Source: Mycolicibacterium chubuense NBB4
Lineage (GTDB): Bacteria; Actinomycetota; Actinomycetes; Mycobacteriales; Mycobacteriaceae
Direction of reading: 5' to 3'
Length of the DNA: 64,000 bases
Assembly (NCBI RefSeq): GCF_000266905.1
Contig: NC_018027.1
Coordinates: 1,860,001-1,924,000, forward strand
The translations under genes were made by a program, and so were the position numbers. The notes under the pieces were generated by a model that saw only the letters and a list, made by a program, of their open reading frames with translations, did not search any database and had not been told where the DNA came from. This document shows, in pieces, positions 1-14,227 of the stretch (within the stretch, counting starts at the first letter, position 1; each line of letters starts with the position of its first letter).

Positions 1-13
1 GGGCATCGGCGCT

Positions 14-826
14 ATGCGGCAATGGTGGATCCTCACCCGGCGCAATGTCGATGTGCTGCGACGGAATCGGTTGACGCTCGCGGTCCTGCTCGGCTCACCG
101 GTGCTGGTCACGGTGATGATGGCGACGCTGTTCAGCCGCGGCGCGTTCGAGACGCGTAGCGCGTCTGACGTCGCTCCCGCACAGATCGTCTTCTGGATTG
201 CGTTCGCGGGCTTCTTCTTCGGCCTTACCTACGGCCTGCTCCAGATCGTCGGGGAGGTCGCCGTGTTCCGGCGCGAGCGGTTGGCCGGGCTGAGCGTGAC
301 CGCCTACGTGGCATCCAAAGTCGCTGCGCTGCTTCCTGTGCTGGCCGGCGTCAGCGCAGTGCTGCTCGGGGTACTGCGGGGTCTCGGCCGGCTTCCCGCG
401 GCCGGCTGGCACGTCTACGCCGTGCTGTTCGCGACCATCCTCATCGAGGCGACGTCGGCGCTGGCACTCGGCCTGCTCGCGTCGGCCGCCGTCTCCAACG
501 CCGCACAGGCCGCGCTGGCCCTGCCGATGCTCTGCTTCCCGCAGGTTCTGTTCGGCGGCGCCATCGTGCCGGTCGACCAGATGGCCACGCCGGGACGATG
601 GATGAGCCTGGTGCTGTCCAACCGCCACGCGTTCGACGCGCTGGGTCGTGACCTCGATCTCGACCGGTACACCGCCACGCTGCCGGCCATGTCGGCATAT
701 CGCGAGACCTTCCAGGGCGGCACCGCGGCCAGTGTCCTCGCGCTCGCCACGTTCGCCGTAGTGCTGGCGGTGATCACCGTGTGGGTGCTGCGGCGACGGA
801 CTGCCCCGGGCGCCGCTCGGCGATGA
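14..826 (+). CDS. ABC-2 type transporter permease (possibly the C-terminal half of a fused ABC protein)
   Basis: Integral membrane permease with about six hydrophobic segments: residues 22-40, 57-80, 97-118, 132-157, 165-185 and 242-260. The segment RRERLAGLSVTAYVASK (about residues 88-104) resembles the loop of ABCG-type permeases, including the permease half of Rv1747-like mycobacterial transporters. The reading frame stays open to the left edge of the window, so the ATG at 14 may be internal and an ATP-binding domain could lie upstream; alternatively it is a separate gene after an ATPase gene. The substrate cannot be told from the sequence. The gene ends about 100 bases before the monooxygenase on the same strand. 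Confidence 0.7.
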   Translation: MRQWWILTRRNVDVLRRNRLTLAVLLGSPVLVTVMMATLFSRGAFETRSASDVAPAQIVFWIAFAGFFFGLTYGLLQIVGEVAVFRRERLAGLSVTAYVASKVAALLPVLAGVSAVLLGVLRGLGRLPAAGWHVYAVLFATILIEATSALALGLLASAAVSNAAQAALALPMLCFPQVLFGGAIVPVDQMATPGRWMSLVLSNRHAFDALGRDLDLDRYTATLPAMSAYRETFQGGTAASVLALATFAVVLAVITVWVLRRRTAPGAARR

Positions 827-927
827 AGGGCCGGCCGGGCGCGGACCGCACATCGTGCGGCCCGCGCTTCCGAGCGCCGGACCTGGACAACTATCCGGTA
901 CCAGCGTTCCCAGGTACAGTCGGAATC

Positions 928-2439
928 ATGACAGTTGCCGAGCAGGTCGAGGACGTCACCGCAGGGCAGACACCCGTGCGGACGCGCGCACTGATCATCG
1001 GCTCCGGCTTCTCCGGGCTGGGGATGGCGATCGAACTGCAGCGTCGCGGCGTCGAATTCGTGATCGTCGAGAAGGCCGACGAGATCGGCGGCACCTGGCG
1101 CGACAACACCTACCCGGGATGCGCGTGCGACATTCCGTCGCACATGTACTCCTTCTCGTTCGAGCCCAAGCCGGACTGGACGCACATGTGGTCCTTCCAG
1201 CCCGAGATCCAGGACTATCTCCTCGGCATCACCGAGAAGTACGGGCTTCGGCGCTATATCCGGTTCGACGCGCATGTGGACCGGGCGCAATGGGACGACG
1301 ACGAGATGCGCTGGCACGTCTACACCGAGGACGGTCAGGAATTCATCGCGCAGTTCGTCATCTCCGGGGCCGGCGGCCTGCACATCCCGTTGATCCCGGA
1401 GTTCGACGGCCTCGACGACTTCATGGCCGCCGGCAAGTCCGCATTCCACTCGGCGCAGTGGGACCACGGCGTGGACATCAAAGGTAAGCGCGTCGCGGTC
1501 ATCGGCACCGGCGCCAGCGCCATCCAGATCGTGCCGGAGATCGTCTCCGACGTCGCCGAACTGCAGCTCTACCAACGCACTCCGGCCTGGGTGATGCCGC
1601 GGCCCAACAACCCGATCCCCGAGGGCCTGCAGCGGATCTTCGCCACTGTGCCCGGAACACGGGCGGCGATGCGCGCAGGCATCTACTGGTTGCACGAAGC
1701 GGTCGGCTTCGCGATGACGCAACAACCGAAGTTGCTCAAGCTCGGCGAGCTGGCCGGCAAGTGGAACATCCGGCGCTCGATCAAAGACCGTGAACTGCGC
1801 CGCAAGCTCACACCGGACTACCGCGCCGGCTGCAAGCGAATCCTCAACTCGGACAACTACTATCGCGGCATCGCGGACCCGAAGACCGACGTGATCACCG
1901 ACCGGATCGCCCGCTTCACCGCCGACGGCATCGTGACCGCCGACGGCACAGAACGCCCGGTGGACGTCGTCGTGTTCGCCACCGGCTTCCACGTGACGGA
2001 CTCCTACACCTACGTCGACATCAAGGGGCCGGGCGGTGAAGATCTCGTCGACCGCTGGAACCAGGAGGGCATCGCCGCGCTGCGCGGGATCACCGTCGCC
2101 GGCATGCCCAACCTGTTCTTCCTGCTCGGTCCGAACACCGCGCTGGGACACAACTCGGTCGTGTTCATGATCGAGTCCCAGATTCGCTACGCCGCACATG
2201 CGATCGCCGCGGTGGACCGCGCCAAGGCGCAGGCGCTCGCGCCGACGCGCGCAGCGCAGGATCGCTTCAACGACGACCTGCAGCACGACATGAGCGGTAC
2301 CGTATGGAGCACCGGCGGCTGCCGGAGCTGGTATCTCGACGAGCACGGCGTCAACCGCACCCTCTGGAGCGGGATGACGTGGCAGTACTGGCTGGCGACG
2401 CGCCGATTCCGGGCCTCGGAGTACGAATTCCTGCGGTAG
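928..2439 (+). CDS. Flavin-containing monooxygenase (Rv3049c-like, Baeyer-Villiger type family)
   Basis: Predicted FAD- and NADPH-dependent monooxygenase of 503 residues. Seen: an N-terminal FAD Rossmann motif GSGFSG at residues 25-30, GGTWRDNTYPG about 25 residues later, an HSAQW segment where the Baeyer-Villiger fingerprint sits (its glycine is shifted by one residue), a second Rossmann motif GTGASA for NADPH, and FATGF near the C-terminus. The frame is open further upstream, but the ATG at 928 starts just before the conserved fold and is preferred. It lies directly upstream of nrdF2 on the same strand, as Rv3049c and nrdF2 do in M. tuberculosis. The natural substrate is unknown; relatives oxygenate ketones, or sulfur compounds as EthA does. 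Confidence 0.88.
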   Translation: MTVAEQVEDVTAGQTPVRTRALIIGSGFSGLGMAIELQRRGVEFVIVEKADEIGGTWRDNTYPGCACDIPSHMYSFSFEPKPDWTHMWSFQPEIQDYLLGITEKYGLRRYIRFDAHVDRAQWDDDEMRWHVYTEDGQEFIAQFVISGAGGLHIPLIPEFDGLDDFMAAGKSAFHSAQWDHGVDIKGKRVAVIGTGASAIQIVPEIVSDVAELQLYQRTPAWVMPRPNNPIPEGLQRIFATVPGTRAAMRAGIYWLHEAVGFAMTQQPKLLKLGELAGKWNIRRSIKDRELRRKLTPDYRAGCKRILNSDNYYRGIADPKTDVITDRIARFTADGIVTADGTERPVDVVVFATGFHVTDSYTYVDIKGPGGEDLVDRWNQEGIAALRGITVAGMPNLFFLLGPNTALGHNSVVFMIESQIRYAAHAIAAVDRAKAQALAPTRAAQDRFNDDLQHDMSGTVWSTGGCRSWYLDEHGVNRTLWSGMTWQYWLATRRFRASEYEFLR

Positions 2440-2454
2440 AGCTGCGACACGCCA

Positions 2455-3538
<1,084 letters not shown>

Positions 3539-3561
3539 TTCTACAGCCCGCCAATCGCGCG

Positions 3562-3605
3562 GATCGGGGCCTCGCCGGCGTTCCGGCGAGGCCCCGATCT
3601 TGTGT
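3562..3605 (+). terminator. Rho-independent-like terminator of nrdF2
   Basis: Perfect 17-bp inverted repeat: left arm GATCGGGGCCTCGCCGG (3562-3578), loop CGTT, right arm 3583-3599, followed by TTGTGT. It lies 23 bases after the nrdF2 stop. The T tract is weak, as is common in mycobacteria. Confidence 0.85.
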
Positions 3606-3667
3606 GGGACAACGTGATTCGTGCTGCCGCCGACATGTTGTCGGGGTCGGTTGATAGTGTCGGTGTC

Positions 3668-4953
3668 GTGTTCGAAAGTGTGTTCGATATCGAGGCTGAT
3701 GCGTCCGAGGCGGCGTTGCGGGCCCATGTCGAGCACTGCGAGCGGTTGAAGTCGGCGCTAGCGGCGTCCCAAGCCCGGGCGACGGCGCTGTGGTCTCAGA
3801 AGCGGCGCGATGCGGAGGCCGCCGCCGGGGTCCCGGCGGCCAAGCGCGGGCGCGGGTTGGCTTCGGAGGTGGCGTTGGCCCGCCGGGATGCCCCGGTGTG
3901 CGGGAACACCCACCTCGGGGTGGCGGCGGCGTTGGTGCACGAGATGCCCCACACCTTGGCCGCGCTGGAGGCGGGGGTGCTCTCGGAGTATCGGGCGGTG
4001 GTGATCGTCAAGGCGTCGGCGTGTCTGAGTGTGGGGCATCGCCGGGCGCTCGACGCCGAGTTGTGTGCCGATACCACCGAGCTGGCGGGCTGGGGTAATG
4101 CGCGGGTGGAGGCTGAGGCCAAGAAGATCACCGCCCGCCTGGATGTCGCGGCGGTGGTGGAACGCAACGCCAAAGCGGTCGGGGATCGGTGTGTGTGGAC
4201 CCGTCCGGCGCCGGAGGGCATGGTCTATGTGACCGCGCTGTTGCCGCTGGCGCAGGGGGTGGGGGTGTACGCCGCGCTCAAACGCCAGGCCGATGTCACC
4301 GGTGATGGGCGTGGTCGCGGGCAGGTGATGGCCGACCCCTCTATGAGCGGGTGACCGGTCGTGCGGCGGAGGCGCCGGTGCCGGTGGCGTTGAATCTGGT
4401 GCTGGCCGACACCACGCTGTTCGGGGGCGACGACTGCCCCGGCTGGGCCGCGGGCTACGGGCCGGTCCCCGCCGCGGTCGCCCGGCATTTGGTGTCCGAG
4501 GCGGTCGCCGACGAGAACGCCAAAGCCACCCTGCGCCGGTTGTATCGGCATCCGACGAGTGGGCAGTTGGTGGCGCTGGAGTCGAAGTCCCGGCTGTTCC
4601 CGACAGGGTTGGCGGCGTTTCTGGGGCTGCGCGACCAGACCTGCCGGACGCCGTACTGCAATGCCCCGATCCGCCATCACGACCACGCCAGGCCCTACCG
4701 CGACGGCGGGCCGACCAGCGCGCTCAACGGGCTCGGTGCCTGCGCGGCGTGCAACTACGCCAAAGAAGCTCCCGGCTGGACCGTCACCACCACCGAACGC
4801 CACGGCCGCCACACCGCCGCATTTCGCACCCCCACCGGCGCGGTCTACCACTCCACCGCACCGCCGCTGCCCGGACCACCGGTCCGACAATGGGTGCACC
4901 ACACCGACCGACCCGTCAGCATCGACATGGTCGCCCTCAAACACGCCTGCTAA
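3668..4953 (+). pseudogene. 13E12-family DUF222/HNH endonuclease-like gene, broken by a frameshift
   Basis: Member of the REP13E12 repeat family, with an N-terminal DUF222 region and a C-terminal HNH nuclease domain. The N-terminal part reads in one frame up to a TGA at 4352-4354. The rest, from CTC-TAT-GAG-CGG at 4339, reads in another frame to 4953. Joining them needs one extra base near 4336, giving the expected MADTLYERVTGR-like segment, so a single-base deletion is the simplest reading. The HNH part keeps CRTPYC, HHDHARPYRDGG and CAACNYAKE. The start is uncertain: GTG at 3668 is chosen, ATG 3635 is possible, and GTG 3602 would run into the nrdF2 terminator. In M. tuberculosis REP13E12 copies serve as phiRv1 integration sites. 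The stop overlaps that of the convergent permease by 4 bases. Confidence 0.85.
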
Positions 4954-6533
4954 GAGCGTTCGTGGCTGTCTTCCATGACGGTGCGGCCGATCTCGGCGTA
5001 GGTGTCCGGCCGCGCGTAGCGCAGCCACAGCGCATATCCGATTCCGATGAGGAAAACGGCCGCGATGAAGTACGGGGCGCACTTGAAGACGAGCGAGTTC
5101 GAGGCATAGCCCGCCGCGAACGCACGGTTGTCCCACAGCAGCCACACCACGTAGCCCATGGCCACGCCACCGGCCAGCGGGCACAGCAGGGTGGTGATCA
5201 CGTTGCCGCGGTGAGTCTTTCGCACCCAGAAGTACCAGATCACCGCGATCGAGCAGATCGCCTGCACCAGCAGGATCGCGGCAGTGCCGATCAGGGCGAG
5301 CAGACCGTAGATGTTGGTGTAGGGGACCAACGACGGGGTGTCGACCGGCACGCCCTCGGCGTCGGGCACCTGGACGGCGGTGAAGACGAAGAACAGCAGG
5401 ACGATCACCATCGTGATCGCGGCCTGCACCGCCGAGGCGATGTAGGGCGAGCCGTGCCTCGGATGCGCAGCACCGAGCGTGGATTTCACCTTCGCCGAGG
5501 GGATTTCGCGGCCCAGAGCGAACAGATAGCGCGACGCGGCATTGTGGAAGGCCAGCGCACATGCGAACGACCCGATGACCAGCAGCGCTTTGTACACGTC
5601 GAGCAGAAGGCCGCCGAGGTTCGCGTGCACGAGGTTGAAGAACAGATCCAGAGGCGACGAGCTGATGGACGCCTCGACCGACGTCTTGGCGCCGTTGCCG
5701 GCCAACACCATCGCCGAGATGAACGTGTAGAACAGCCCCAGTCCGATCACGGCGATCAGCGTGGCCCGCGGAATGATCTTCTTCGGGTTGCGTGATTCCT
5801 CGCCGTAGACGGCTGTGGTTTCGAAGCCGACCCACGACCAGAACGCAAAGAACAGCCCGATGGCCATGGAACCGGCTGCCGCCGCCGTCCCGAACGCGCC
5901 TTCGGGCAGGCTCTCGAACGCGTTGTTCAGCAGCACGGTCTGGTCGAGCATGAAGCCGTCGGGGCCGCCGCCGTGGGCGATCACGGTGAAAGCCAACGCG
6001 AAGAGAATCAGCACCTCGGAGATCAGGGTCACCCCGAGAATCGCCGCGGTCAGGCTGATGTGGAAGTGGCACAGCACCCCGATGACGACGATCGCACCGA
6101 TCGCGAACACCAACCACGGGATGTTCACGCCCACAATGGTGTTGAACGCGTCGTTGGCGAAATACGCGCAGCCGCCGATCAGCGACCCCTCGAACACCAC
6201 GTAGGCGAAGGTCGCCAGGAAGCCGCTCGCCATGCCCCACACCTGACCGAGTCCGTGGGAGATGAATCCGTAGAACGCACCGGTGGTGGTGATGTGCCTG
6301 GCCATCGCGACATAGCCGAGGGCGAACAGTGTCAGCGCGATCGTCGCGAACAGGAAGCCCGCCGGGGCGCCCAGCCCGTTGCCGAAGCCGACGGCGATCG
6401 GCACGTTGCCGGTCATCGCGGTGATCGGTGCGGCGTTGGCGACCGCCATGAAGATCACCGCGACCATGCCGATCGCGCCTTTCTTCAAGCCGGCCGGCGC
6501 TGCCGGCTCGACCGCTGCGGAATCAGTGGCCAT
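4950..6533 (-). CDS. APC-family amino-acid permease
   Basis: Membrane protein of 527 residues with roughly 12-13 hydrophobic segments. The N-terminus has the APC consensus GAIGMVAVIFMAVANAAPITAM and the middle has FWSWVGFETTAVYGEESRNP, as in APC superfamily amino acid/polyamine transporters. It should import amino acids or related compounds by cation symport or exchange; the substrate cannot be told. ATG at 6533. Its stop overlaps the end of the convergent 13E12 gene. The 222-base divergent gap to the DUF3349 gene (6534-6755) presumably holds both promoters; no clear motif was seen there. Confidence 0.88.
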   Translation of the reverse strand: MATDSAAVEPAAPAGLKKGAIGMVAVIFMAVANAAPITAMTGNVPIAVGFGNGLGAPAGFLFATIALTLFALGYVAMARHITTTGAFYGFISHGLGQVWGMASGFLATFAYVVFEGSLIGGCAYFANDAFNTIVGVNIPWLVFAIGAIVVIGVLCHFHISLTAAILGVTLISEVLILFALAFTVIAHGGGPDGFMLDQTVLLNNAFESLPEGAFGTAAAAGSMAIGLFFAFWSWVGFETTAVYGEESRNPKKIIPRATLIAVIGLGLFYTFISAMVLAGNGAKTSVEASISSSPLDLFFNLVHANLGGLLLDVYKALLVIGSFACALAFHNAASRYLFALGREIPSAKVKSTLGAAHPRHGSPYIASAVQAAITMVIVLLFFVFTAVQVPDAEGVPVDTPSLVPYTNIYGLLALIGTAAILLVQAICSIAVIWYFWVRKTHRGNVITTLLCPLAGGVAMGYVVWLLWDNRAFAAGYASNSLVFKCAPYFIAAVFLIGIGYALWLRYARPDTYAEIGRTVMEDSHERS

Positions 6534-6755
6534 CCGGGCCTCCTCGGTGTGAAAGGCATTGCTGTCACTGCCCGCAACGCTGCAGACCGAGGAAGCGTCG
6601 CACTGTATAGACCATGCGACAACCCGGGAAATCGACTGTTAACACGGCGCACAGTGTTCTCCCAGCTTCGGCGTCGATGAATGCCGGGCGGCGCGAAGGC
6701 GAACAGTGCGGCATCATCGTGGCACCCTGTTCGGTACCTGGCTCACACTGAGGAG

Positions 6756-7091
6756 GTGACCACCACGTCGTTATTCAGCTCCGTCTTGAACTGGCTGCGG
6801 GCCGGATATCCGGAAGGTGTGCCGGGACCCGACCGTGTTCCGCTGCTCGCGCTGCTGCGCGCCACGCCCTTGACCGAGGACGAGATCAAGGAAGTCATCG
6901 CTCACATCACTGCCGACAAGTCGTCGGCGACGGCCGACGGGTCGATCGACAGCGACGAGATCGCCGCGTTCATCGAGGATGTCACGCACCACGACCCGGG
7001 ACCGGAGAACATCCAGCGGGTGGCTGCACGGCTCGCCGCCGCCGGATGGCCGCTCGCCGGTGTGGATTTCGGCGAGCGGCCGTCGGAGTAG
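6756..7091 (+). CDS. DUF3349 protein (Rv3046c-like)
   Basis: Small soluble protein of 111 residues. SVLNWLRAGYPEGVPGPDRVPLLALL at the N-terminus and VAARLAAAGWPL near the C-terminus match the mycobacterial DUF3349 family (Rv3046c, Rv0543c), whose function is not known. The GTG at 6756 lies inside AGGAGGTG and aligns with the start of the family; the ribosome-binding sequence is therefore unusually close, and the start should be treated as approximate. Convergent with adhC, with 7 bases between the stops and no terminator. Confidence 0.75.
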   Translation: MTTTSLFSSVLNWLRAGYPEGVPGPDRVPLLALLRATPLTEDEIKEVIAHITADKSSATADGSIDSDEIAAFIEDVTHHDPGPENIQRVAARLAAAGWPLAGVDFGERPSE

Positions 7092-7098
7092 GTGCGGT

Positions 7099-8145
7099 CT
7101 ACCGCAGCGACTCCGTGTTGATCACGAAGCGGTAGCGCACGTCGCTGGCGAGCACCCGCTCGTAGGCGTCGTTGATGTAATCCGGCTCGATGACCTCGAT
7201 CTCGGGCGTCACATCGTGGTCGGCGCAGAAGTTCAGCATCTCCTGTGTCTCGGCGATGCCGCCGATCAACGAGCCGGAGAGCCGGCGGCGGCCGAAGATC
7301 AGAGCGCCGGCCGGGACCTCCATCGGCTTCTCCGGCATGCCCAGCTCCACGAGGGTGCCGTCGAGCTTGAGCAGACCGAGGTAGTCGCCCATGTCGAGAT
7401 TGGCCGACACCGTGTTGATGATGAGGTCGAACGAACCACTCAGCTTCTTGAACGTGTCGGGGTCACTGGTCGCGTAGTACTCGGAGGCGCCCAGGCGCAG
7501 GCCGTCCTCCATCTTCTTCAGCGACTGGCTCAGCACGGTGACCTGCGCGCCCATCGCCGCGGCGATCTTCACCGCGAGATGTCCGAGGCCGCCGAGGCCG
7601 ATGACGGCGACGTTCGTCCCCGGCCCCGCGTTCCAGTGCCGCAACGGCGAGTAGGTGGTGATGCCCGCGCACAGCAGCGGAGCCGCCTTGTCCAGCGGGA
7701 TGGAGTCCGGGATCGACAGGACGTAGTTCTCGTCGACGACGATGGCGCCGCTGTAGCCGCCCTGGGTGGGCTGGCCGTCGCGTCCGACGCCGTTGTAGGT
7801 CCCGACCATGCCCGGGTTGTTGCAGTACTGCTCCTCGCCGGCCAGGCAGAATTCGCACTCGCGGCAGGAGTCCACGAAACATCCGACGCCGACGCGGTCG
7901 CCGACCTTGTACCTGCTCACCTCGGACCCGACCTCGGTGACGATGCCGGCGATCTCGTGGCCCGGCACCAACGGATACTGGACGCCGCCCCACTCACCGC
8001 GCACGGTGTGGATGTCGGAGTGGCAGATGCCGGCGAAATGGATGTCGAAGGCCACGTCGTGCGGGCCGACGTCGCGGCGGGTGATCGTGGTCTTGGTCAG
8101 CGGTTCGCTGGCCGACGGGGCTGCATATGCGGATACGGTGCTCAA
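7099..8145 (-). CDS. adhC: NADP-dependent zinc alcohol dehydrogenase (AdhC)
   Basis: Medium-chain dehydrogenase/reductase of the cinnamyl/YahK-like type, reducing aldehydes with NADPH. Catalytic zinc ligands C41 and the H63-E64 pair (PGHEIAG), structural-zinc cysteines C94, C97, C100 and C108, a GLGGLG nucleotide-binding motif and the following SQSLKK, typical of NADP preference, are all present. Its 348 residues match mycobacterial AdhC closely. Start chosen at TTG 8145, with AAAGG about 9 bases upstream; longer frames above this lack family similarity. Adjacent to fecB on the same strand, as in M. tuberculosis. Confidence 0.93.
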   Translation of the reverse strand: MSTVSAYAAPSASEPLTKTTITRRDVGPHDVAFDIHFAGICHSDIHTVRGEWGGVQYPLVPGHEIAGIVTEVGSEVSRYKVGDRVGVGCFVDSCRECEFCLAGEEQYCNNPGMVGTYNGVGRDGQPTQGGYSGAIVVDENYVLSIPDSIPLDKAAPLLCAGITTYSPLRHWNAGPGTNVAVIGLGGLGHLAVKIAAAMGAQVTVLSQSLKKMEDGLRLGASEYYATSDPDTFKKLSGSFDLIINTVSANLDMGDYLGLLKLDGTLVELGMPEKPMEVPAGALIFGRRRLSGSLIGGIAETQEMLNFCADHDVTPEIEVIEPDYINDAYERVLASDVRYRFVINTESLR

Positions 8146-8336
8146 TATCGTTGACCTTTGATCGATTTCGATTGGTTTCGGAACAGCTCTGTGGCCCGGT
8201 GGCGGGGCACAAGACAAGCGACCACGACTACGCGGCCAACGGGAACAACGAACCTTCCCGGCGAGAAGATTCCGCCGGCACGCAGTTGTGATCGTCACAG
8301 CGGCGGCCGGCGCGTGCCGCACGCGGCGGCGCCTCG

Positions 8337-9506
8337 TCAGTTGATCGGCGCGTTGACCCACCGCAGGTCGGCCAGGATGCCGCGCGCGGCGACGATGCCC
8401 TCGCCGGTCTGCCACACCTCGTTGTTGACCGCGAACACCCGGTTGTCGCGGTTGGCCGACAGCCGCTTCCACGCGTCGCTGTCCAGGACTGCCGGCGCGC
8501 GCTGCTTGGCTTCGGCCGACGCGAACGAGATGTAGACGATGTCGCCGTCGGCGATCGAGAAGTCCGGCTTGCCGGCGAGGTCCTCATCGGAGATACCGAT
8601 CTCGGCGTACGGCTTGTCGGTGAAGCGCTGTGCCGCGGGACGGTCCACACCCACGTCGGCCAGCACCCGGGCGGGGAAGTCATCCGCGCCGAAGACGCGC
8701 ATCGTGGTGTCCGTGAACTGCACGATCGACGCCTGGAAGTGGATGGCGTCGTTGTCGGCGCCGGTCTTGTGGGCGGCCCGGTCGAAGTCCTCGATGAGCC
8801 TGTCCGCCGCCGCCGCGCGGCCCGTGGCCGCGCCGACGGTGCGCAGATTGTCCTTCCACGCCGCGCCCGGCGGGCCGCCGAACACCGTCGGCGCGATCTG
8901 CGAGAGGCCCGGGTGGGCCTGCGGCGTCAAGGCCACCGAGCCGAGGATGAGATCGGGCTTCGCGTCGCGGATGGCTGTCATGTCCGGCTCGCTGCGGCGT
9001 CCCGCGCTCGGAACCCGATGGATCACCGAGCCCAGGTAGGACGGCTGCTCGGTGGATCCGTCGGGAAGCGCCGCCGCCACGATCCGGGACTGCAGACCCA
9101 GCGCGCACAGCGCGTCGAGTTGGTCACCGGAGAGCACGACGATGCGCTGCGGGTCGGCCCGCACCAGCGTCGTCTCCGGCACCGGGGGAGAGACGGCGTG
9201 CGCGGTGGCATTGCGGACCTCGCGGTCCGGCGGCCCGTCATCGAGCGGCGCGGGCTGCGGCGCGCACGATTCGTCGGGTCTGCGGTCGTTGCCCAGCACG
9301 CCGGCGCCCGCGATCCGCGTCGTGCTCGTGATGGGCGTCTCGACCGGGGTGGGAGCCGAGGCGTTGTCCGAGGAGCCGCAGCCACTGACCACCGAGACGC
9401 CCACGGCGCCTGCGATAGCGAGCACCGCACACGAGCGGGGGATCCAGCGGCCCCATCGCGCGCCCGTCAACAGCACGTCGCCGACCGTAACATCGCGGTG
9501 TTTCAC
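8337..9506 (-). CDS. fecB: Iron-siderophore/heme-type substrate-binding lipoprotein (FecB)
   Basis: Periplasmic-binding-protein fold (FepB/BtuF class III) anchored as a lipoprotein: basic N-region, hydrophobic stretch and lipobox VVSGC with C43 as lipidated cysteine. [24 protein letters not shown] and the C-terminal [19 protein letters not shown] match M. tuberculosis FecB (Rv3044), linked to iron-siderophore binding and cell-envelope integrity. GTG at 9506 is used; GTG at 9476 would give a more usual signal peptide. The 191 bases between this gene and adhC show no distinct motif beyond the adhC ribosome-binding region. Confidence 0.9.
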   Translation of the reverse strand: MKHRDVTVGDVLLTGARWGRWIPRSCAVLAIAGAVGVSVVSGCGSSDNASAPTPVETPITSTTRIAGAGVLGNDRRPDESCAPQPAPLDDGPPDREVRNATAHAVSPPVPETTLVRADPQRIVVLSGDQLDALCALGLQSRIVAAALPDGSTEQPSYLGSVIHRVPSAGRRSEPDMTAIRDAKPDLILGSVALTPQAHPGLSQIAPTVFGGPPGAAWKDNLRTVGAATGRAAAADRLIEDFDRAAHKTGADNDAIHFQASIVQFTDTTMRVFGADDFPARVLADVGVDRPAAQRFTDKPYAEIGISDEDLAGKPDFSIADGDIVYISFASAEAKQRAPAVLDSDAWKRLSANRDNRVFAVNNEVWQTGEGIVAARGILADLRWVNAPIN

Positions 9507-9560
9507 CGCGGGTCAGGCGGCTTTGCCGGTATGTCAAACTTGTAATACGACCGTTTGTAG

Positions 9561-12720
<3,160 letters not shown>

Positions 12721-12725
12721 CTCGG

Positions 12726-14165
12726 CTACACCACCACGGCGGCGGACTCGCCCGACAGGCCGGTGACGCTTCGCCATGCGCGCCCGAGCAGTTCGATGGA
12801 CTCGACGAGTCGGTCGTCGGGCAACGTGTACGGGACCCGGATGAAGCGCTCGAGCGAGCCGTCGACCCCGAAGCGCGGTCCCGGCGGGATCTCCAGGCCC
12901 ATCCTGGACGCGGCCGCCGACAGGGCCGAACTCATCGGCGCCGGTAGCCGCACCCACAGTGACATCCCGCCGCTGCCCGGCAGCGGCCGCCAGTCGGGCA
13001 GGTGTTCGGCCAGCAGATCGACAAGCAGGGCACGCCGGGCCCGCAGGATCTCCCGCCGTTCGGGCAGAACGTCCGCTTCGGCTGCCAGAAGCCTTGCCGC
13101 GGCGAGCTGTTCGAGGATGGGGGTGCCCATGTCGATGGACGGGCGCAGCGCGCCGACTGTCGCGAGGGTGCTGCGCTCAGCCCGGATCCAGCCGATACGC
13201 AGGCCACCCCAGAACGACTTCGACATCGAGCCGACGGTCAGCACGAGGTCGCGCCGCGACGTCATGAACGAGGCGAAGGGTGCGGGGACTTGCTCGTCGA
13301 GCCACATGTCGGTGATCGTCTCGTCGACGATGGTGCGAGTGCGCGTCTCACTGATGATGTGCGCCAGACGTTCTCGCTCCGGCGCGGGCAGCGTCATCCC
13401 GGTCGGGTTGTGGTTGTCGGGGATCAGGTAGGCCAGATCGGGGGCCAGTTGGTGCATGGCCGCCTCGTGCGCGTCGAGTTCCCAGCCGTCCGGTGTCATC
13501 GCCACCGGCACCGGCCGCAGCCCGCGGTTGGCCATCGCCGCGAGCCCGCCGTGGTAGGTCGGCTGCTCGACGAGCACACGATCACCGGGCTGGGTGTAGG
13601 TGGCCAGGATCAGACCGATGGCGTGCAGGGCCCCGGTGGTGACCATCACCTCCTCTGGCTCGGTGGGAAGTCCTCGTGCGCAGTATCTTTCGGCGATCGC
13701 CGCGCGCAGCGGCGCGACTCCGCCGAGCTCGATCCCGATGTCGTGCAGATATGGCGTGGCTTCTTCGGCGGCTTCGGTGAACGCCCGTGACACGATCGCC
13801 GCGGGCGCGGCCAGGGTGGCGGCGGCCAGATTCGCGGTGGGGATGGCCGGGGGAGCCGACGCCGAGGCGGGCAGCGGCAGCGCGGTGGTACTGCGCGCCC
13901 CACGTCTGGCGACGAGATAGCCGTCGTCGCGGAGTTGGGCGTAGGCGGCGGTGACGGTGGTGCGGGAGACGCGCAGCGTGTCGGCGAGCACGCGCTCACT
14001 GGGCAGTCGGGCCTCGAGCGGCACCCGGCCGTCGACGATCAGCAGGCGCAGTGCATCCGCCAACCCGTGATAGGCCGGACCACTGCGACTGGATGTGCGC
14101 CAGTTGCCCAGTTCGCGGGCCAGTAGGTCCACATCGAGCGATCTGGCCTTCATTGAATTCGTCAT
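12726..14165 (-). CDS. MocR-type regulator (GntR winged helix fused to an aminotransferase fold)
   Basis: Fusion of an N-terminal GntR DNA-binding domain (about residues 30-95; LPSERVLADTLRVSRTTVTAAY is the helix-turn-helix) with a class I aminotransferase-like, PLP-binding domain (about 110-470). The PLP lysine is probably in TVGSMSKSFWGGLRIGW. MocR proteins sense PLP or PLP-amino-acid adducts. It is transcribed away from a small gene and a yczE-type membrane gene; regulators of the YczR subfamily are known to sit beside and control yczE. The gap at 14166-14227 has repeats suited to its operator. This cassette is absent between serB2 and Rv3041c in M. tuberculosis. Confidence 0.9.
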   Translation of the reverse strand: MTNSMKARSLDVDLLARELGNWRTSSRSGPAYHGLADALRLLIVDGRVPLEARLPSERVLADTLRVSRTTVTAAYAQLRDDGYLVARRGARSTTALPLPASASAPPAIPTANLAAATLAAPAAIVSRAFTEAAEEATPYLHDIGIELGGVAPLRAAIAERYCARGLPTEPEEVMVTTGALHAIGLILATYTQPGDRVLVEQPTYHGGLAAMANRGLRPVPVAMTPDGWELDAHEAAMHQLAPDLAYLIPDNHNPTGMTLPAPERERLAHIISETRTRTIVDETITDMWLDEQVPAPFASFMTSRRDLVLTVGSMSKSFWGGLRIGWIRAERSTLATVGALRPSIDMGTPILEQLAAARLLAAEADVLPERREILRARRALLVDLLAEHLPDWRPLPGSGGMSLWVRLPAPMSSALSAAASRMGLEIPPGPRFGVDGSLERFIRVPYTLPDDRLVESIELLGRAWRSVTGLSGESAAVVV

Positions 14166-14170
14166 CGAGG

Positions 14171-14207
14171 CCAGTATTGGCTAACTGGCTATTGAAGAGC
14201 AAGCCAG
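14171..14207. promoter_or_regulatory. Candidate MocR operator (direct plus inverted TGGCT repeats)
   Basis: In the 62-base divergent gap, TGGCTA occurs twice in direct orientation (14178-14183 and 14186-14191), and CTGGCT (14185-14190) is inverted as AGCCAG (14202-14207). CCAGTATTGG lies at 14171-14180. Mixed direct and inverted half-sites are typical of MocR operators. Assignment to this regulator is inferred from position. Confidence 0.55.
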
Positions 14208-14227
14208 ATGCGCAAGATCATGGGCTC

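Noticed and set aside
4330..4354. Programmed frameshift in the 13E12 gene
   Set aside because: No X-XXY-YYZ slippery heptamer and no clear downstream stimulatory structure; a one-base deletion explains the data.
4225..6240. 671-codon minus-strand frame across the permease and the 13E12 gene
   Set aside because: Arg/His-rich shadow in another frame of the same strand as the permease; no family features.
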